64,000 nt of DNA from SIG603 sp963621245 (GCA_963621245.1 CAVFCW010000001.1:496001-560000), one strand, 5' to 3'; positions 16,715 through 25,733 are shown, counted from the first letter of the stretch. Numbers and translations are program-made. The notes: a model not told the origin generated them from the sequence alone.

Positions 16715-18803
16715 TTGAAGCTACCTCCTTGCTTTTTGCGATTGCTTTTTTCATTCCGAATGTTGTATGTACGATCAATTTATCAAAAAGATAAAGAAGT
16801 GACGGGAGAATCAGGAGAACTACTATCATACTTATGATAGCGCCACGAGCCATAAGGCTGCACAGCGAACCGATAAGGTCGACGTCGGAGTAAAGACCTA
16901 CGCCGAAGGTTGAAGCGAAGAAGCCGAGTGCCGAAACCATAATCGACTGGGCACTTGTCTTAAGTGCAATTGTGATTGCGGCTTTCTTGTCCTGACCGCT
17001 CTCTCTCTCTGTTATGTATCTGTTCGTCATGAGGATAGCGTAGTCAACCGTTGCACCGAGCTGAATGGTACTTACGACGATTGATGCTATAAACGCAAGC
17101 TTTGTTCCCGTGAATGCCGGAATACCGAGGTTGATGAAAATTGAGAACTCGATGACGGCAACAAGAATAATCGGGAGCGAAATTGATTTCAAAACAAACG
17201 CTATAATTACGAAGACGAGAACGATACTTACCGCACTGACGACTGCAAAGTCGTGATCGGTAATTGTGATAAGGTCCTTTGTACCGGGAGCCTCACCAAT
17301 AAGCATTGAGCTTGAATCGTACTTCTTTGCGATTGTCTGGAGCTCTGTAATCTGATTGTTGACCTCGTCGCTTGCGGTCTCGTATTCGGAGCCGATGAGA
17401 AGTAACTTGTGCTTTCCGCTGTCGAGCATTTCTTTTGCTTCATCGGGAATCATTTCCTCGGGGATAAGAGAACCTATCATGTTATCCGTGCCGAGAACAA
17501 ACGAAACACCGTCGACGTTCTCCATTTCCTTGCACATTGCACGTACGTCTGTTGAGCTTGTGGAAGAATCAATCAAAAGCATATGTGCGGCGCCAAGGCC
17601 GAAGTCGGAGCTTATCTCTGCATTTGCCTGAACGCTGTCGAGCGTATCGGGAAGTGAGGAGTCAAGCTTGTAGTAAACGCCTGTGTGGTTGTAGCCCCAG
17701 TAAGCGGGAATAAGAATGATTACGAAGAGAATTGCAAAAACAACGTGAGACTTGATAACCTTGTCGCAAAGCTTGTCGAACGAAGGTAAGAAACTTCTGT
17801 GAGTTGTCTTTTTGATTGCCTTTTCAAAGGTAAGGATAAATGCGGGGAGAATTGTAACGCAGGAGATAACTCCGAGAACAACGCCCTTGGCAAGGACGAT
17901 ACCCATGTCAAGACCGAGCGTGAAACTCATAAAGCAAAGTGCGATGAAGCCTGCAACCGTTGTGAGTGAAGAACCGACAACGCTTGAGAAGGTCTTTGAA
18001 ATTGCAACCGCCATTGCCTCGTTTTTATCACCGTAGTTCTCCATCTCTTCTGAGAACGAATGCCACAGGAAGATTGAGTAGTCCATCGTAACAGCGAGCT
18101 GAAGAACCGCCGCAAGGGCCTGAGTGATGTAAGAAATCTGACCCAAGAAGATGTTCGATCCGAGGTTGTAGATAATCGCCATTCCTATACTTAAAAGGAA
18201 GAATACGGGAAGAAGCGGAGAATCCATAGTAATTGCAAGAACAATTGCACAAAGAACAACCGCTATGAGAACATATACCGGCTCTTCCTTTTCGCAAAGG
18301 TCTCTCGTGTCGGCGATGATTGCCGACATACTTCCGACAAGTGCGTTCTTTCCGCAAATGTTTCTTATGGAAGCAATTGCCTCAAGAGTTGTGTCGGATG
18401 ATGTGCCTTCCGTGAAGAACACTACGACCAATTCGCTATCGCCCTTTTGGAACTTAGCCTTGAGATCGTCCGAGATAATCTCCTCGGGAATTTTTGTTCC
18501 GACAAGTGAGGAATAAGAGATAACGTCGGCAACGCCGTCAACATCGCTTATTTCGTCACACATCTTTTTCGTACTCTCGGTACTCAGTCCGTTTACGACA
18601 ACCATTGAGAAGCCGCCTTTTCCGAACTCGTCCATTAATAGGTCTTGACCTACCATGGTGTCGATGTTGTCCGGAAGATATGTCAAAATATCATAGTTGA
18701 CTCTCGTGGCAACATATCCAAACACCGAGGGTATCATCAACAATACCGCTATTATAAGGATAAGAACCCTATGCTTAGCGATAAAGCGACCGAACTTTAC
18801 CAT
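16701..18803 (-). CDS. MMPL/RND-family transporter
   Basis: 700 residues with the two-fold RND layout: a membrane segment near the N-terminus, an extracytoplasmic loop (~40-165), five or six membrane segments including TMDYSIFLWHSF, then the same plan repeated (second loop ~385-510; second half with TVDYAILMTNRY). The TMDYS/TVDYA segments correspond to the proton-relay helix of MMPL proteins. These export lipids, peptides or drugs in Gram-positive bacteria. First gene of a two-gene operon with the secreted heptad-repeat protein, transcribed from a promoter that carries TetR-type operators. The cargo is unknown. Confidence 0.92.
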   Translation of the reverse strand: MVKFGRFIAKHRVLILIIAVLLMIPSVFGYVATRVNYDILTYLPDNIDTMVGQDLLMDEFGKGGFSMVVVNGLSTESTKKMCDEISDVDGVADVISYSSLVGTKIPEEIISDDLKAKFQKGDSELVVVFFTEGTSSDTTLEAIASIRNICGKNALVGSMSAIIADTRDLCEKEEPVYVLIAVVLCAIVLAITMDSPLLPVFFLLSIGMAIIYNLGSNIFLGQISYITQALAAVLQLAVTMDYSIFLWHSFSEEMENYGDKNEAMAVAISKTFSSVVGSSLTTVAGFIALCFMSFTLGLDMGIVLAKGVVLGVISCVTILPAFILTFEKAIKKTTHRSFLPSFDKLCDKVIKSHVVFAILFVIILIPAYWGYNHTGVYYKLDSSLPDTLDSVQANAEISSDFGLGAAHMLLIDSSTSSTDVRAMCKEMENVDGVSFVLGTDNMIGSLIPEEMIPDEAKEMLDSGKHKLLLIGSEYETASDEVNNQITELQTIAKKYDSSSMLIGEAPGTKDLITITDHDFAVVSAVSIVLVFVIIAFVLKSISLPIILVAVIEFSIFINLGIPAFTGTKLAFIASIVVSTIQLGATVDYAILMTNRYITERESGQDKKAAITIALKTSAQSIMVSALGFFASTFGVGLYSDVDLIGSLCSLMARGAIISMIVVLLILPSLLYLFDKLIVHTTFGMKKAIAKSKEVASIENS

Positions 18804-18850
18804 TTATGTCATTCCTTTCGACTTAGATATAGAATAAAAGATAAAATATT

Positions 18851-18925
18851 TGACCTTTAGTCATTTTCCGTACCGTATTATAGTATTAAATTGACCGTTA
18901 GTCAAGTTTAAATGACCAAAAGTCA
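18851..18925. promoter_or_regulatory. Three TGAC-N5-GTCA operators upstream of the MMPL operon
   Basis: The 13-base palindromes TGACCTTTAGTCA (18851-18863), TGACCGTTAGTCA (18892-18904) and TGACCAAAAGTCA (18913-18925) share TGACC-N3-AGTCA. Sites 2 and 3 start 21 bases apart, about two helical turns; site 1 lies 41 bases away. Site 2 overlaps the -35 box of the minus-strand promoter and site 1 lies just downstream of the -10. They are likely bound by the divergent TetR protein. Confidence 0.75.
18877..18905 (-). promoter_or_regulatory. Promoter of the MMPL/heptad-repeat operon
   Basis: On the minus strand, TTGACT (18900-18905), 17-base spacer, TATAAT (18877-18882). It is bracketed and overlapped by the TGAC-N5-GTCA operators. 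The start codon is 74 bases downstream of the -10. Confidence 0.75.
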
Positions 18926-18943
18926 TAATTTTTTTACAATCTC

Positions 18944-18972
18944 TTGAAATTTCAAAAATCTCACATTATAAT
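18944..18972 (+). promoter_or_regulatory. Predicted promoter of the tetR gene
   Basis: TTGAAA (18944-18949), 17-base spacer, TATAAT (18967-18972) on the plus strand. It gives a leader of about 130 bases before the regulator gene. The whole 305-base gap 18804-19108 is taken up by the two divergent promoters, the operators and a leader hairpin. Confidence 0.65.
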
Positions 18973-19003
18973 CTAAGTGCATAAATAAAATATTTGACTT
19001 TTT

Positions 19004-19026
19004 TCGGAGCAGACGGAAAGCTCCGA
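19004..19026 (+). other. Leader hairpin before the tetR gene
   Basis: TCGGAGC/GCTCCGA stem of 7 bp with a 9-nt loop in the predicted 5' leader. No T-run follows. Function not known. Confidence 0.4.
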
Positions 19027-19108
19027 TTTAGAAATCACAATACTTGGCACATTGTGCGAAAGTCAGTGTAATAAACTCTCAAAAATAATCAAAACGGAAG
19101 TGAAGTCA

Positions 19109-19723
19109 ATGGGAAAAGCCACCGCAAACAAACAACTCAAATTTACGTCTTTGCTTGAATCCGCCTTTGAGCTTTTCACGGAAAAGGGTGTCGGCGATAC
19201 GTCAATTTCGGACATCACCTCTCGCTCAGGGGTTGCAAAGGGTACGTTCTATCTTTATTTTAAAGATAAATTCGACATAAGAAACAAACTTATCATGTAT
19301 GAGTCGGGAAAAGTTTTCAAGGCGGCATACGATAAACTTCAGGAGGAAGACATCCCCGATTTAGCCGACAAGCTTATATTCTTTATAGATAAGATACTCG
19401 ACGAGCTCTCGGCAAACCCGAAGCTTGTCTCCCTTATCTCAAAAAATTTAAGTTGGGCAATACTCAAAAGAGAAATCGAACAGCCGATTTACACGGATGT
19501 TTTCGATATTTCGGGTGCGTTTAAAGCGCTCACCGAGGAATGTGGAATAAGCGAATACGATTCAAAGATTATGCTCTACCTCATTCTTGAGTTTGTCGGC
19601 TCAACATGTTACAGCTCCATATTAAACAACGATCCCTGTCCGATTGAGGAGCTGAAACCCTACATTTACAGAACGATTCGATCGATAATCGAAGACGCAA
19701 TAAACAAAGCGTCGGCTGAATAA
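19109..19723 (+). CDS. TetR/AcrR-family transcriptional regulator
   Basis: 204 residues. The N-terminal helix-turn-helix is clear: AFELFTEKGVGDTSISDITSRSGVAKGTFYLYFKDK (about residues 18-53), the family signature including GTFYLYF. The rest is an alpha-helical ligand-binding and dimer domain. The gene is divergent from the MMPL operon and separated from it by three palindromes, so it almost certainly represses that operon. The ORF opens 19 codons further upstream; the ATG at 19109 is preferred because of GGAAGTGA before it and the family N-terminus. Confidence 0.9.
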   Translation: MGKATANKQLKFTSLLESAFELFTEKGVGDTSISDITSRSGVAKGTFYLYFKDKFDIRNKLIMYESGKVFKAAYDKLQEEDIPDLADKLIFFIDKILDELSANPKLVSLISKNLSWAILKREIEQPIYTDVFDISGAFKALTEECGISEYDSKIMLYLILEFVGSTCYSSILNNDPCPIEELKPYIYRTIRSIIEDAINKASAE

Positions 19724-19734
19724 GCCGACGCTTT
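19706..19734. terminator. Bidirectional terminator overlapping the tetR stop codon
   Basis: Perfect 12-bp stem AAAGCGTCGGCT/AGCCGACGCTTT with a 5-nt loop that contains most of the TAA stop. T-rich on the plus side. It also lies 15 bases past the stop of the convergent sugar isomerase gene. Confidence 0.85.
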
Positions 19735-19749
19735 CGCTTTTATTTGGTT

Positions 19750-20637
19750 TTACTTTACGTTCTCACGAACATACTTTGCGTCATCCGCAAGGCACTGATC
19801 GTGATCTGTGTAGAATTTTTCTCTTTCGACAACCCAGAAGGCCTCAAAATCCTGCTCGTCAAGTGCGTTCTTAATCTCCTGCCAGTTCATGTTGGACTCA
19901 GGAGCGCCCATCTTGCACTGCGGCTCTGTTCTCGGATCTGTGCCGGACATCATAGCCTTGAAATTCTCCAAAATCTCAAGTTTTTTCTCCATCGGCATAT
20001 TCTTTACATCGCCAAAAGGTCCGCCCTTCGGTCTGTCCTCGAGTGCCTTTGCGGATTCCGGCTGAGGTCCGGGGCCGTTAACCTTGCAGTTCTCTTTTAC
20101 GTGAATAGCGCAAATTCTGTTCTTATACTTTCTTATAAAGTACGGAGGATACATTCCGCCGAACTGTGCCCAACCGCAATCAAGCTGAATATAGCACTTT
20201 GAGGAATTATCGAGAAGATGCTCTTCAAGAGTCTTGCCCTGATCAAAATAAAATTCCTTCTCGTGGTTGTGATAACCGATTTTGATTCCGTAAGGCTCTG
20301 CCATTTCTGCCCACTCGTCAAGCTGTTTTGCGACTGCGATAGCCTCTTCCTTGCAGTTGAAAGATGTTCCCGCCCAAATTACGGCTTTTCCGCCGAGGGC
20401 TGCCATTTTCTTAACTATCTCTTCGCTCGGCTCTGCGTGAACGCTTGTCACATAAAGACCCGTTTCGTCAAGCCACTTTTTAATGTCCTCCACGTCGTTG
20501 TCAAGGTCGACGGGAAGAAGCTCGACAAAATCAAAGCCGAGGCTCTTTGCCTTCTTGAACTTATCCAAAAGTGACGGGCCCATTCCGAGATAAGACTCTA
20601 TTCCTCCGAAGGAATAGGTTCCGATTCCTACCTGCAT
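19750..20637 (-). CDS. Sugar phosphate isomerase/epimerase (second TIM-barrel member)
   Basis: 295 residues of the xylose-isomerase-like superfamily. Visible features are the opening strand MQVGIGTYSFGG, VTSVHAEP, KIGYHNHEKEF (metal-ligand region), CYIQLDCGWAQFGG, and CAIHVKENC, ending in AFWVVEREKFY with the conserved acidic residue. It is distinct from the 9436-10305 protein but of the same fold; the active-site layout matches myo-inosose dehydratase/IolE- and IolI-like enzymes, with unknown substrate. The start has GGGAGGATTTTACA before it; twelve upstream codons are rejected. Monocistronic. Confidence 0.85.
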   Translation of the reverse strand: MQVGIGTYSFGGIESYLGMGPSLLDKFKKAKSLGFDFVELLPVDLDNDVEDIKKWLDETGLYVTSVHAEPSEEIVKKMAALGGKAVIWAGTSFNCKEEAIAVAKQLDEWAEMAEPYGIKIGYHNHEKEFYFDQGKTLEEHLLDNSSKCYIQLDCGWAQFGGMYPPYFIRKYKNRICAIHVKENCKVNGPGPQPESAKALEDRPKGGPFGDVKNMPMEKKLEILENFKAMMSGTDPRTEPQCKMGAPESNMNWQEIKNALDEQDFEAFWVVEREKFYTDHDQCLADDAKYVRENVK

Positions 20638-20696
20638 TGTAAAATCCTCCCATTTTAAATCAATACTCAACAAACCTATTGTCTGTTATCACTAAG

Positions 20697-20725
20697 ATAA
20701 TATCATTTCTTATTTTCATATGCAA
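20697..20725 (-). promoter_or_regulatory. Predicted promoter of the second sugar isomerase gene
   Basis: On the minus strand, TTGCAT (20720-20725) and TATTAT (20697-20702), 17-base spacer, 60 bases before the start codon. The rest of the 20638-20894 gap is AT-rich with no other feature I can name. Confidence 0.5.
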
Positions 20726-20894
20726 GCGGCAGAGTTTTTTTCTCTGTTTTTCCCAAAAGCAGAAAAATCTTTTTGGAAAAATTTCACAAACGTTATTATA
20801 ATATTTATAATAATTTAAAATTGTGATTGTTTTTCTTATATTTCGTGTTAAAATAAATATATTGATAAACTAATTTCTACGGAGGATTTTTACA

Positions 20895-21533
20895 ATGACA
20901 TCGGAAGAGAAACGCATATTTGACGGAGTTATGTACTCCCCTGGCGACCCCGAGCTCGTGGCAATCAAATTAAAGGCTCACAACCTCAATATTGACTATA
21001 ACAAGCTTTACGAGGATCAGTACGAAGAGAGAGCCGCCATTTTGAAAGAGCTCATAGGCGACTTGGGCGAGAACGTAAGAATTCAGGGCCCCATAACTTT
21101 CCATTACGGCACTCACACTTCCATCGGTGACGGAACATTTATTAACTTCAACTTTACCTGTCAGGATGACGGCAAAGTAACAATCGGCAAGGGAAATAAT
21201 CTCGGCCCCAATGTCACGATAGTCACACCGTGCCACCCCATGCTTGCGTCCGAGAGACGCGGACTTGTAACTCCCGACGGCAAAATTAAAGGCTGTTACG
21301 CCAAACCCGTTACAATCGGAGACAACAACTGGTTCGGCGCAAACGTAGTGGTTTGCCCCGGAGTTACAATCGGCAGCGGTTGCGTTATCGGCGCAGGCTC
21401 TGTTGTTACAAGAGACATTCCCGACAACACTTTTGCCGCAGGCGTTCCGTGCAGAGTTATAAGAGAATTGACCGAAAAAGACTCCATCATGAACAAGCCC
21501 GAGGTAGTCGGCGACTGCAAACCGCTAGACTAA
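20895..21533 (+). CDS. Sugar O-acetyltransferase (LacA/Maa/NodL type)
   Basis: 212 residues with an N-terminal Maa domain (EEKRIFDGVMYSPGDPEL) and a left-handed beta-helix of hexapeptide repeats. The stretch GDNNWFGANVVVCPGVTIGSGCVIGAGSVV is diagnostic of the family. The catalytic His lies in TPCHPM. It transfers acetyl from acetyl-CoA to a sugar hydroxyl (maltose, galactoside or similar). Single gene with a strong RBS (ACGGAGGATTTTTACA) and its own terminator. Confidence 0.93.
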   Translation: MTSEEKRIFDGVMYSPGDPELVAIKLKAHNLNIDYNKLYEDQYEERAAILKELIGDLGENVRIQGPITFHYGTHTSIGDGTFINFNFTCQDDGKVTIGKGNNLGPNVTIVTPCHPMLASERRGLVTPDGKIKGCYAKPVTIGDNNWFGANVVVCPGVTIGSGCVIGAGSVVTRDIPDNTFAAGVPCRVIRELTEKDSIMNKPEVVGDCKPLD

Positions 21534-21546
21534 ACCGACACACACG

Positions 21547-21572
21547 AAAAATCCGCGAAAGCGGATTTTTTT
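21547..21572 (+). terminator. Terminator of the O-acetyltransferase gene
   Basis: AAAAATCCGC/GCGGATTTTT 10-bp stem with a GAAA tetraloop and a run of Ts. Confidence 0.9.
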
Positions 21573-21605
21573 GTTCTCAAAATCGGCACAAATACGCTGT
21601 TTTGT

Positions 21606-21634
21606 TTGACTTATCCCCCTTTAAACTTTATAAT
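21606..21634 (+). promoter_or_regulatory. Promoter of the ABC exporter pair
   Basis: TTGACT (21606-21611), 17-base spacer, TATAAT (21629-21634), about 75 bases before the first start codon. Confidence 0.7.
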
Positions 21635-21707
21635 AAAGGGTGCGTTTAAAATTGTGTAAATTAAGGCAATTTTCTTTGATAATTGCCGAAAAGAAAGGAT
21701 GTATTTC

Positions 21708-23432
21708 ATGCGTAAGCTTCTCCGCTACATGAAAAGCTACAAGAAGGAGTCTATTCTGGCACCTCTCTTCAAGCTTCTCGAGGCAAGCTTCGAACTTATC
21801 ACGCCACTGATAATCGCTCAGATTATCGATGTCGGCATCGCAAACGGTGACAAGGGCTTTGTCCTCTCACGCTGTCTTATCCTCATCGGATTCGGCGTTG
21901 TGGGAATGGTCAGCGCAATCACCGCCCAGTATTTCGCCGCAAAGGCGGCTGTCGGCTTTGCCACGGCACTGCGCCACAGCATTTTCGAGAAGATTAATGA
22001 TTTAAGCTTCTCACTTCTCGACAAGGTGGGCACTTCCACTTTGCTCACACGTATCACAAACGACGTCAACCAGGTTCAGAACGGCGTTAACCTCGTTCTG
22101 CGTCTGTTCATGCGCTCACCGTTCATCGTTTTCGGTGCCGTTATCATGGCGGCAACGGTCGATGTCGGCAGTTTCCCACTGTTCATAACGGTTGTTGCAC
22201 TTCTCTCGATTGTTGTCTTCGGCATTATGCTCCTCACAATCAAGCGATACAAGGCTATTCAGTCTCAGCTTGATTCCGTCATGAACACGACACGAGAGAA
22301 TTTAAACGGCGCGAGAGTTATCCGTGCTTTCTGCTCCGAAGAAAGCGAGACGGATAAATTTGTCTCTCAGAACAATCTTCTCTCAAAGCTCCAGAAAGCC
22401 ACCGGTAAAATTTCCGCACTTCTCAACCCCGTCACCTTTGTCCTTATTAATACGGGTATTGTTATTCTGATTCACTACGGTGCGGTCAAGGTTAACAGCG
22501 GAAACCTCACTCAGGGTCAGGTTGTCGCACTTTATAACTACATGAGCCAGATTTTGGTCGAGCTTATAAAGCTTGCTAACCTCATCATCACCGTTACAAA
22601 AGCATTCGCAAGTGCGGGCAGAATCTCCGATGTTCTCGATATTGACACTTCTGTCATTCACACCGATGACAAGGGTGTTAAAAACAATCACGCGGTTGAA
22701 TTTAACAATGTTTCCATTCACTACAACGAGGGCGCAAAGGACGCTTTGCAGAACATTTCGTTCACTGCCGAGCCGGGCGAGATAATCGGCGTAATCGGCG
22801 GTACGGGTAGTGGTAAAACAACACTTGTCAGCTTAATTTCCCGCTTCTATGATGCAAGCGAAGGTGAAGTGAGCGTTGGCGGAAGAGACATCCGCTCCTA
22901 CTCCGACGACGAAATCAGAAACAAAGTTCACGTTGTTCTTCAAAGAGCTGTTCTCTTCAAAGGTAGCCTTAGGGACAACCTCCGCTGGGGAAACAAAAAC
23001 GCAAGCGACGAAGAGATGCTCTCAGCCGTAAAATCCGCTCAGGCATTCGACTTTGTCGGCGAAAAGGGCGGTCTCGACATGGAAATCACCGCCGAGGGAA
23101 GAAACCTTTCGGGCGGTCAGCGCCAGCGTCTTTCAATCGCGCGTGCGCTCGTCGGCAACCCCGATATTCTCATTCTGGACGACTCCGCTTCCGCACTCGA
23201 CTACGTGACGGAGAAAGCCCTCAGAACGGCACTCGCAAAGCTCGAGAACAAGCCGACGCTCTTCATAGTTTCTCAGAGAACAAGCTCGCTTCGCCACGCA
23301 GACAAGATTCTCGTTTTGGATGACGGTTGCTTGGTCGGTTGCGGCTCTCACGACGAACTTCTCGAGACAAGCGAAGTTTACCGTGAAATTTACGATTCTC
23401 AGTTTGGCGGAAAGGAGAGTGCTAAGAAATGA
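21708..23432 (+). CDS. ABC transporter, ATP-binding/permease, subunit 1 of a heterodimeric exporter
   Basis: 574 residues: six membrane segments (~20-310) of the type-1 exporter fold, then an ATPase with Walker A IGGTGSGKTT, signature LSGGQRQRLSIARAL and Walker B DILILDDSASALD. The residue after the Walker B aspartate is Asp (LDDSA) rather than Glu. That makes this the degenerate catalytic site of an asymmetric dimer, as in BmrCD/TM287-288-like exporters. The start at 21708 is chosen over the ATG at 21699, which directly abuts the AAAGG site. It is coupled by a 4-base overlap to subunit 2. Confidence 0.93.
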   Translation: MRKLLRYMKSYKKESILAPLFKLLEASFELITPLIIAQIIDVGIANGDKGFVLSRCLILIGFGVVGMVSAITAQYFAAKAAVGFATALRHSIFEKINDLSFSLLDKVGTSTLLTRITNDVNQVQNGVNLVLRLFMRSPFIVFGAVIMAATVDVGSFPLFITVVALLSIVVFGIMLLTIKRYKAIQSQLDSVMNTTRENLNGARVIRAFCSEESETDKFVSQNNLLSKLQKATGKISALLNPVTFVLINTGIVILIHYGAVKVNSGNLTQGQVVALYNYMSQILVELIKLANLIITVTKAFASAGRISDVLDIDTSVIHTDDKGVKNNHAVEFNNVSIHYNEGAKDALQNISFTAEPGEIIGVIGGTGSGKTTLVSLISRFYDASEGEVSVGGRDIRSYSDDEIRNKVHVVLQRAVLFKGSLRDNLRWGNKNASDEEMLSAVKSAQAFDFVGEKGGLDMEITAEGRNLSGGQRQRLSIARALVGNPDILILDDSASALDYVTEKALRTALAKLENKPTLFIVSQRTSSLRHADKILVLDDGCLVGCGSHDELLETSEVYREIYDSQFGGKESAKK

Positions 23433-25192
23433 AAACCAAAAGCAGTACCTTTAAGCGCGTTTTACTCCAGATAAAGCCTTATCTTCCAACAATAATATTA
23501 CTTCTTATTTTTGCCGTTATCAGCGTTCTTTGCACGCTCTATATCCCCGTTCTTATCGGTGACGCAATAGACGCCATTATAGCGGCGGGCAAGGTTGATT
23601 TTGATATAATCACGCCCAAGCTTATCACGTGCCTCACGCTCATTGCGATTGCCGCCCTCGCACAGTGGCTCATGAATGTTTGCGGTAACAAGGTTACCTA
23701 CAACACCATTCGTGATATGCGTGAAACAGCATTCAAGAAAATTCACCGTCTCCCGTTCTCTTACCTCGATTCTCACGAGACAGGCGACATCGTTTCCCGT
23801 ATTATTGCGGACGTCGATCAGTTTGCAGACGGTCTTTTGATGGGATTTTCTCAGCTTTTCACAGGCGTTGTAACAATTCTCGGTACAATCGGATTTATGC
23901 TCAGCGTTAATCCGTGGATCACCCTTGTGGTTATATTAATCACTCCGCTTTCAATCGTTGTCGCAAGATTTATCGCAAAGAAAACCTTCACGATGTTCCG
24001 CTTACAGACGGAGACAAGAGGCAGACAGACAGCCTTCATCAACGAGATGATTACAAACCAGAAGGTTGTCCGTGCTTACGGCCACGAAAAAGAGAACATC
24101 GAGCATTTTGACGAGATTAACGAGGAGCTTCGCAAGCACACGCTCAAAGCCACATTCTTCTCCTCAATCACAAACCCCGCAACAAGATTCGTCAACTCTA
24201 TCGTTTATGCGGCAGTCGCTCTTATAGGTGCTCTTCTTGCAATTTCCGGCGGCGGTTTTACGGTCGGTATGCTCTCTGCTTTCCTAAGTTACGCAAACCA
24301 GTACACAAAGCCGTTTAACGAGATTTCCGGCGTTATCACCGAGCTTCAGAACGCTCTTGCATGCGCCGAGAGACTTCTCCAGTTCATCGACAGCGAGGAG
24401 CTTTCAAGCGAACCACTGCTTCTTCCCGAGCATGAGAAAACCGCCGAGGGACAGGTTTCCTTCAAGGACGTTCACTTCTCCTACACCAAGGATAAACCTC
24501 TCATCGAGGGCTTCAGCCTTGAGGTTCCCGCCGGCAAGAGAGTTGCTATCGTTGGCCCGACGGGATGCGGCAAGACAACCATGATAAATCTTCTCATGCG
24601 TTTCTACGACCCCGATTCGGGTTCAATCAGCGTTGACGGCACCGATACCGTGACAATGCCACGTCAGGCACTTCGCCGCAATTTCGGCATGGTTCTTCAG
24701 GAAACATGGCTTAAAAGCGGAACAATACTCGATAATATTCGTATGGGTCGTCCCGATGCAAGCGAAGAAGAAGTTATAGCGGCTGCAAAGGCGGCTCACG
24801 CCGACAGCTTCATCCGTCAGCTTCCGAACGGCTACAACACCAAAATCGGTGAGGACGGCGGCAGCCTTTCGGCAGGTCAGAAACAGCTTCTCTGTATCTC
24901 GAGAATAATGCTCACCCTGCCGCCTATGCTCATTCTCGACGAGGCTACATCCTCCATCGATACAAGAACGGAGCTTCGAATTCAGCGTGCTTTTGCAAAG
25001 CTTATGAGGGGCAGAACCTCTTTCGTTGTTGCACACCGACTTTCAACCATCAAGGAATCCGATATAATCCTTGTTATGAAAGACGGAAACATCATCGAAC
25101 AGGGCAACCACGATTCACTTTTGGCAAAGAACGGCTTCTATGCCGAGCTTTACCGCAGTCAGTTCACAGACGAAGATTTGGAACAGGCTTAA
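23429..25192 (+). CDS. ABC transporter, ATP-binding/permease, subunit 2 of a heterodimeric exporter
   Basis: 587 residues with six membrane segments and a nucleotide-binding domain: Walker A VGPTGCGKTT, signature LSAGQKQLLCISRI and Walker B MLILDEATSSID with an intact catalytic Glu. The signature has Ala in place of the first Gly (LSAGQ). With subunit 1 it would form one canonical and one degenerate ATP site. Such pairs export drugs, lipids or peptides. RBS GGAAAGGAG lies inside the end of the first gene. Confidence 0.94.
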   Translation: MKTKSSTFKRVLLQIKPYLPTIILLLIFAVISVLCTLYIPVLIGDAIDAIIAAGKVDFDIITPKLITCLTLIAIAALAQWLMNVCGNKVTYNTIRDMRETAFKKIHRLPFSYLDSHETGDIVSRIIADVDQFADGLLMGFSQLFTGVVTILGTIGFMLSVNPWITLVVILITPLSIVVARFIAKKTFTMFRLQTETRGRQTAFINEMITNQKVVRAYGHEKENIEHFDEINEELRKHTLKATFFSSITNPATRFVNSIVYAAVALIGALLAISGGGFTVGMLSAFLSYANQYTKPFNEISGVITELQNALACAERLLQFIDSEELSSEPLLLPEHEKTAEGQVSFKDVHFSYTKDKPLIEGFSLEVPAGKRVAIVGPTGCGKTTMINLLMRFYDPDSGSISVDGTDTVTMPRQALRRNFGMVLQETWLKSGTILDNIRMGRPDASEEEVIAAAKAAHADSFIRQLPNGYNTKIGEDGGSLSAGQKQLLCISRIMLTLPPMLILDEATSSIDTRTELRIQRAFAKLMRGRTSFVVAHRLSTIKESDIILVMKDGNIIEQGNHDSLLAKNGFYAELYRSQFTDEDLEQA

Positions 25193-25208
25193 TAATTCAA
25201 GATATGCA

Positions 25209-25243
25209 AAAATCCGGAGAGTAACGATTACTCCCCGGATTTT
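25209..25243 (+). terminator. Terminator of the ABC exporter operon
   Basis: AAAATCCGG/CCGGATTTT plus an inner GAGTAA/TTACTC stem, one mismatch between, 3-nt loop, then TTTTCTTTTG. Confidence 0.82.
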
Positions 25244-25254
25244 CTTTTGTTTTA

Positions 25255-25596
25255 TCAAACAGCCGTTCTGAACAATTCCATTAAAAACATTCCTATGACC
25301 GACAGTGCGATTATGCTCACGAGAATTACCCAGCGCATAAGCTTTTTCTTTCCCGTGCTGATAAATCTGCACCACAATTCAGCCGCCAAAGCCGTGAAAT
25401 ACACCGAAAGAACATCGGTGGGGTCATACCCCTTCACGCATTTAAGCACCGTTACGAGCAGCGTAACAACCGTAACGGCAATTGTGATTATCGCAAATAT
25501 TTTTCCCTCGCTAAGCTGAGTTTTTCCCATTTCTTTGTCAAGCTCGGACTCCAAGCTCATATCGGCATCGTCTCTTATAATTTCGTTTTGTCTCAT
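25255..25596 (-). CDS. Small membrane protein of unknown function
   Basis: 113 residues: an acidic N-terminal cytoplasmic stretch (1-32) followed by three predicted membrane segments (~33-50, ~62-78 and ~87-108) with short polar turns and a basic STGKKKLMR loop. It is similar in size and layout to small Firmicutes membrane families such as DUF6442, but I cannot confirm membership. Single gene with a clear promoter (25644-25672) and an AGAAGG ribosome site, which supports that it is real. Confidence 0.7.
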   Translation of the reverse strand: MRQNEIIRDDADMSLESELDKEMGKTQLSEGKIFAIITIAVTVVTLLVTVLKCVKGYDPTDVLSVYFTALAAELWCRFISTGKKKLMRWVILVSIIALSVIGMFLMELFRTAV

Positions 25597-25643
25597 ATTG
25601 TTACCTTCTTGAGAGTATTTGTGAATACCTTTCCACGCTGAGA

Positions 25644-25672
25644 ATTGTACTTTATATTTTCTTAATTGTCAA
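25644..25672 (-). promoter_or_regulatory. Promoter of the small membrane protein gene
   Basis: On the minus strand, TTGACA (25667-25672), 17-base spacer, TACAAT (25644-25649). Confidence 0.65.
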
Positions 25673-25682
25673 ATCACAAGAA

Positions 25683-25707
25683 AAAGGCTCCGAAAAACGG
25701 AGCCTTT
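25683..25707 (-). terminator. Terminator of secDF
   Basis: Perfect 10-bp stem AAAGGCTCCG/CGGAGCCTTT with an AAAAA loop, then TTCTTGTG on the minus strand. It is 27 bases past the secF stop. Confidence 0.82.
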
Positions 25708-25733
25708 AGAGGTTTTCGCAATATTAATCGATA

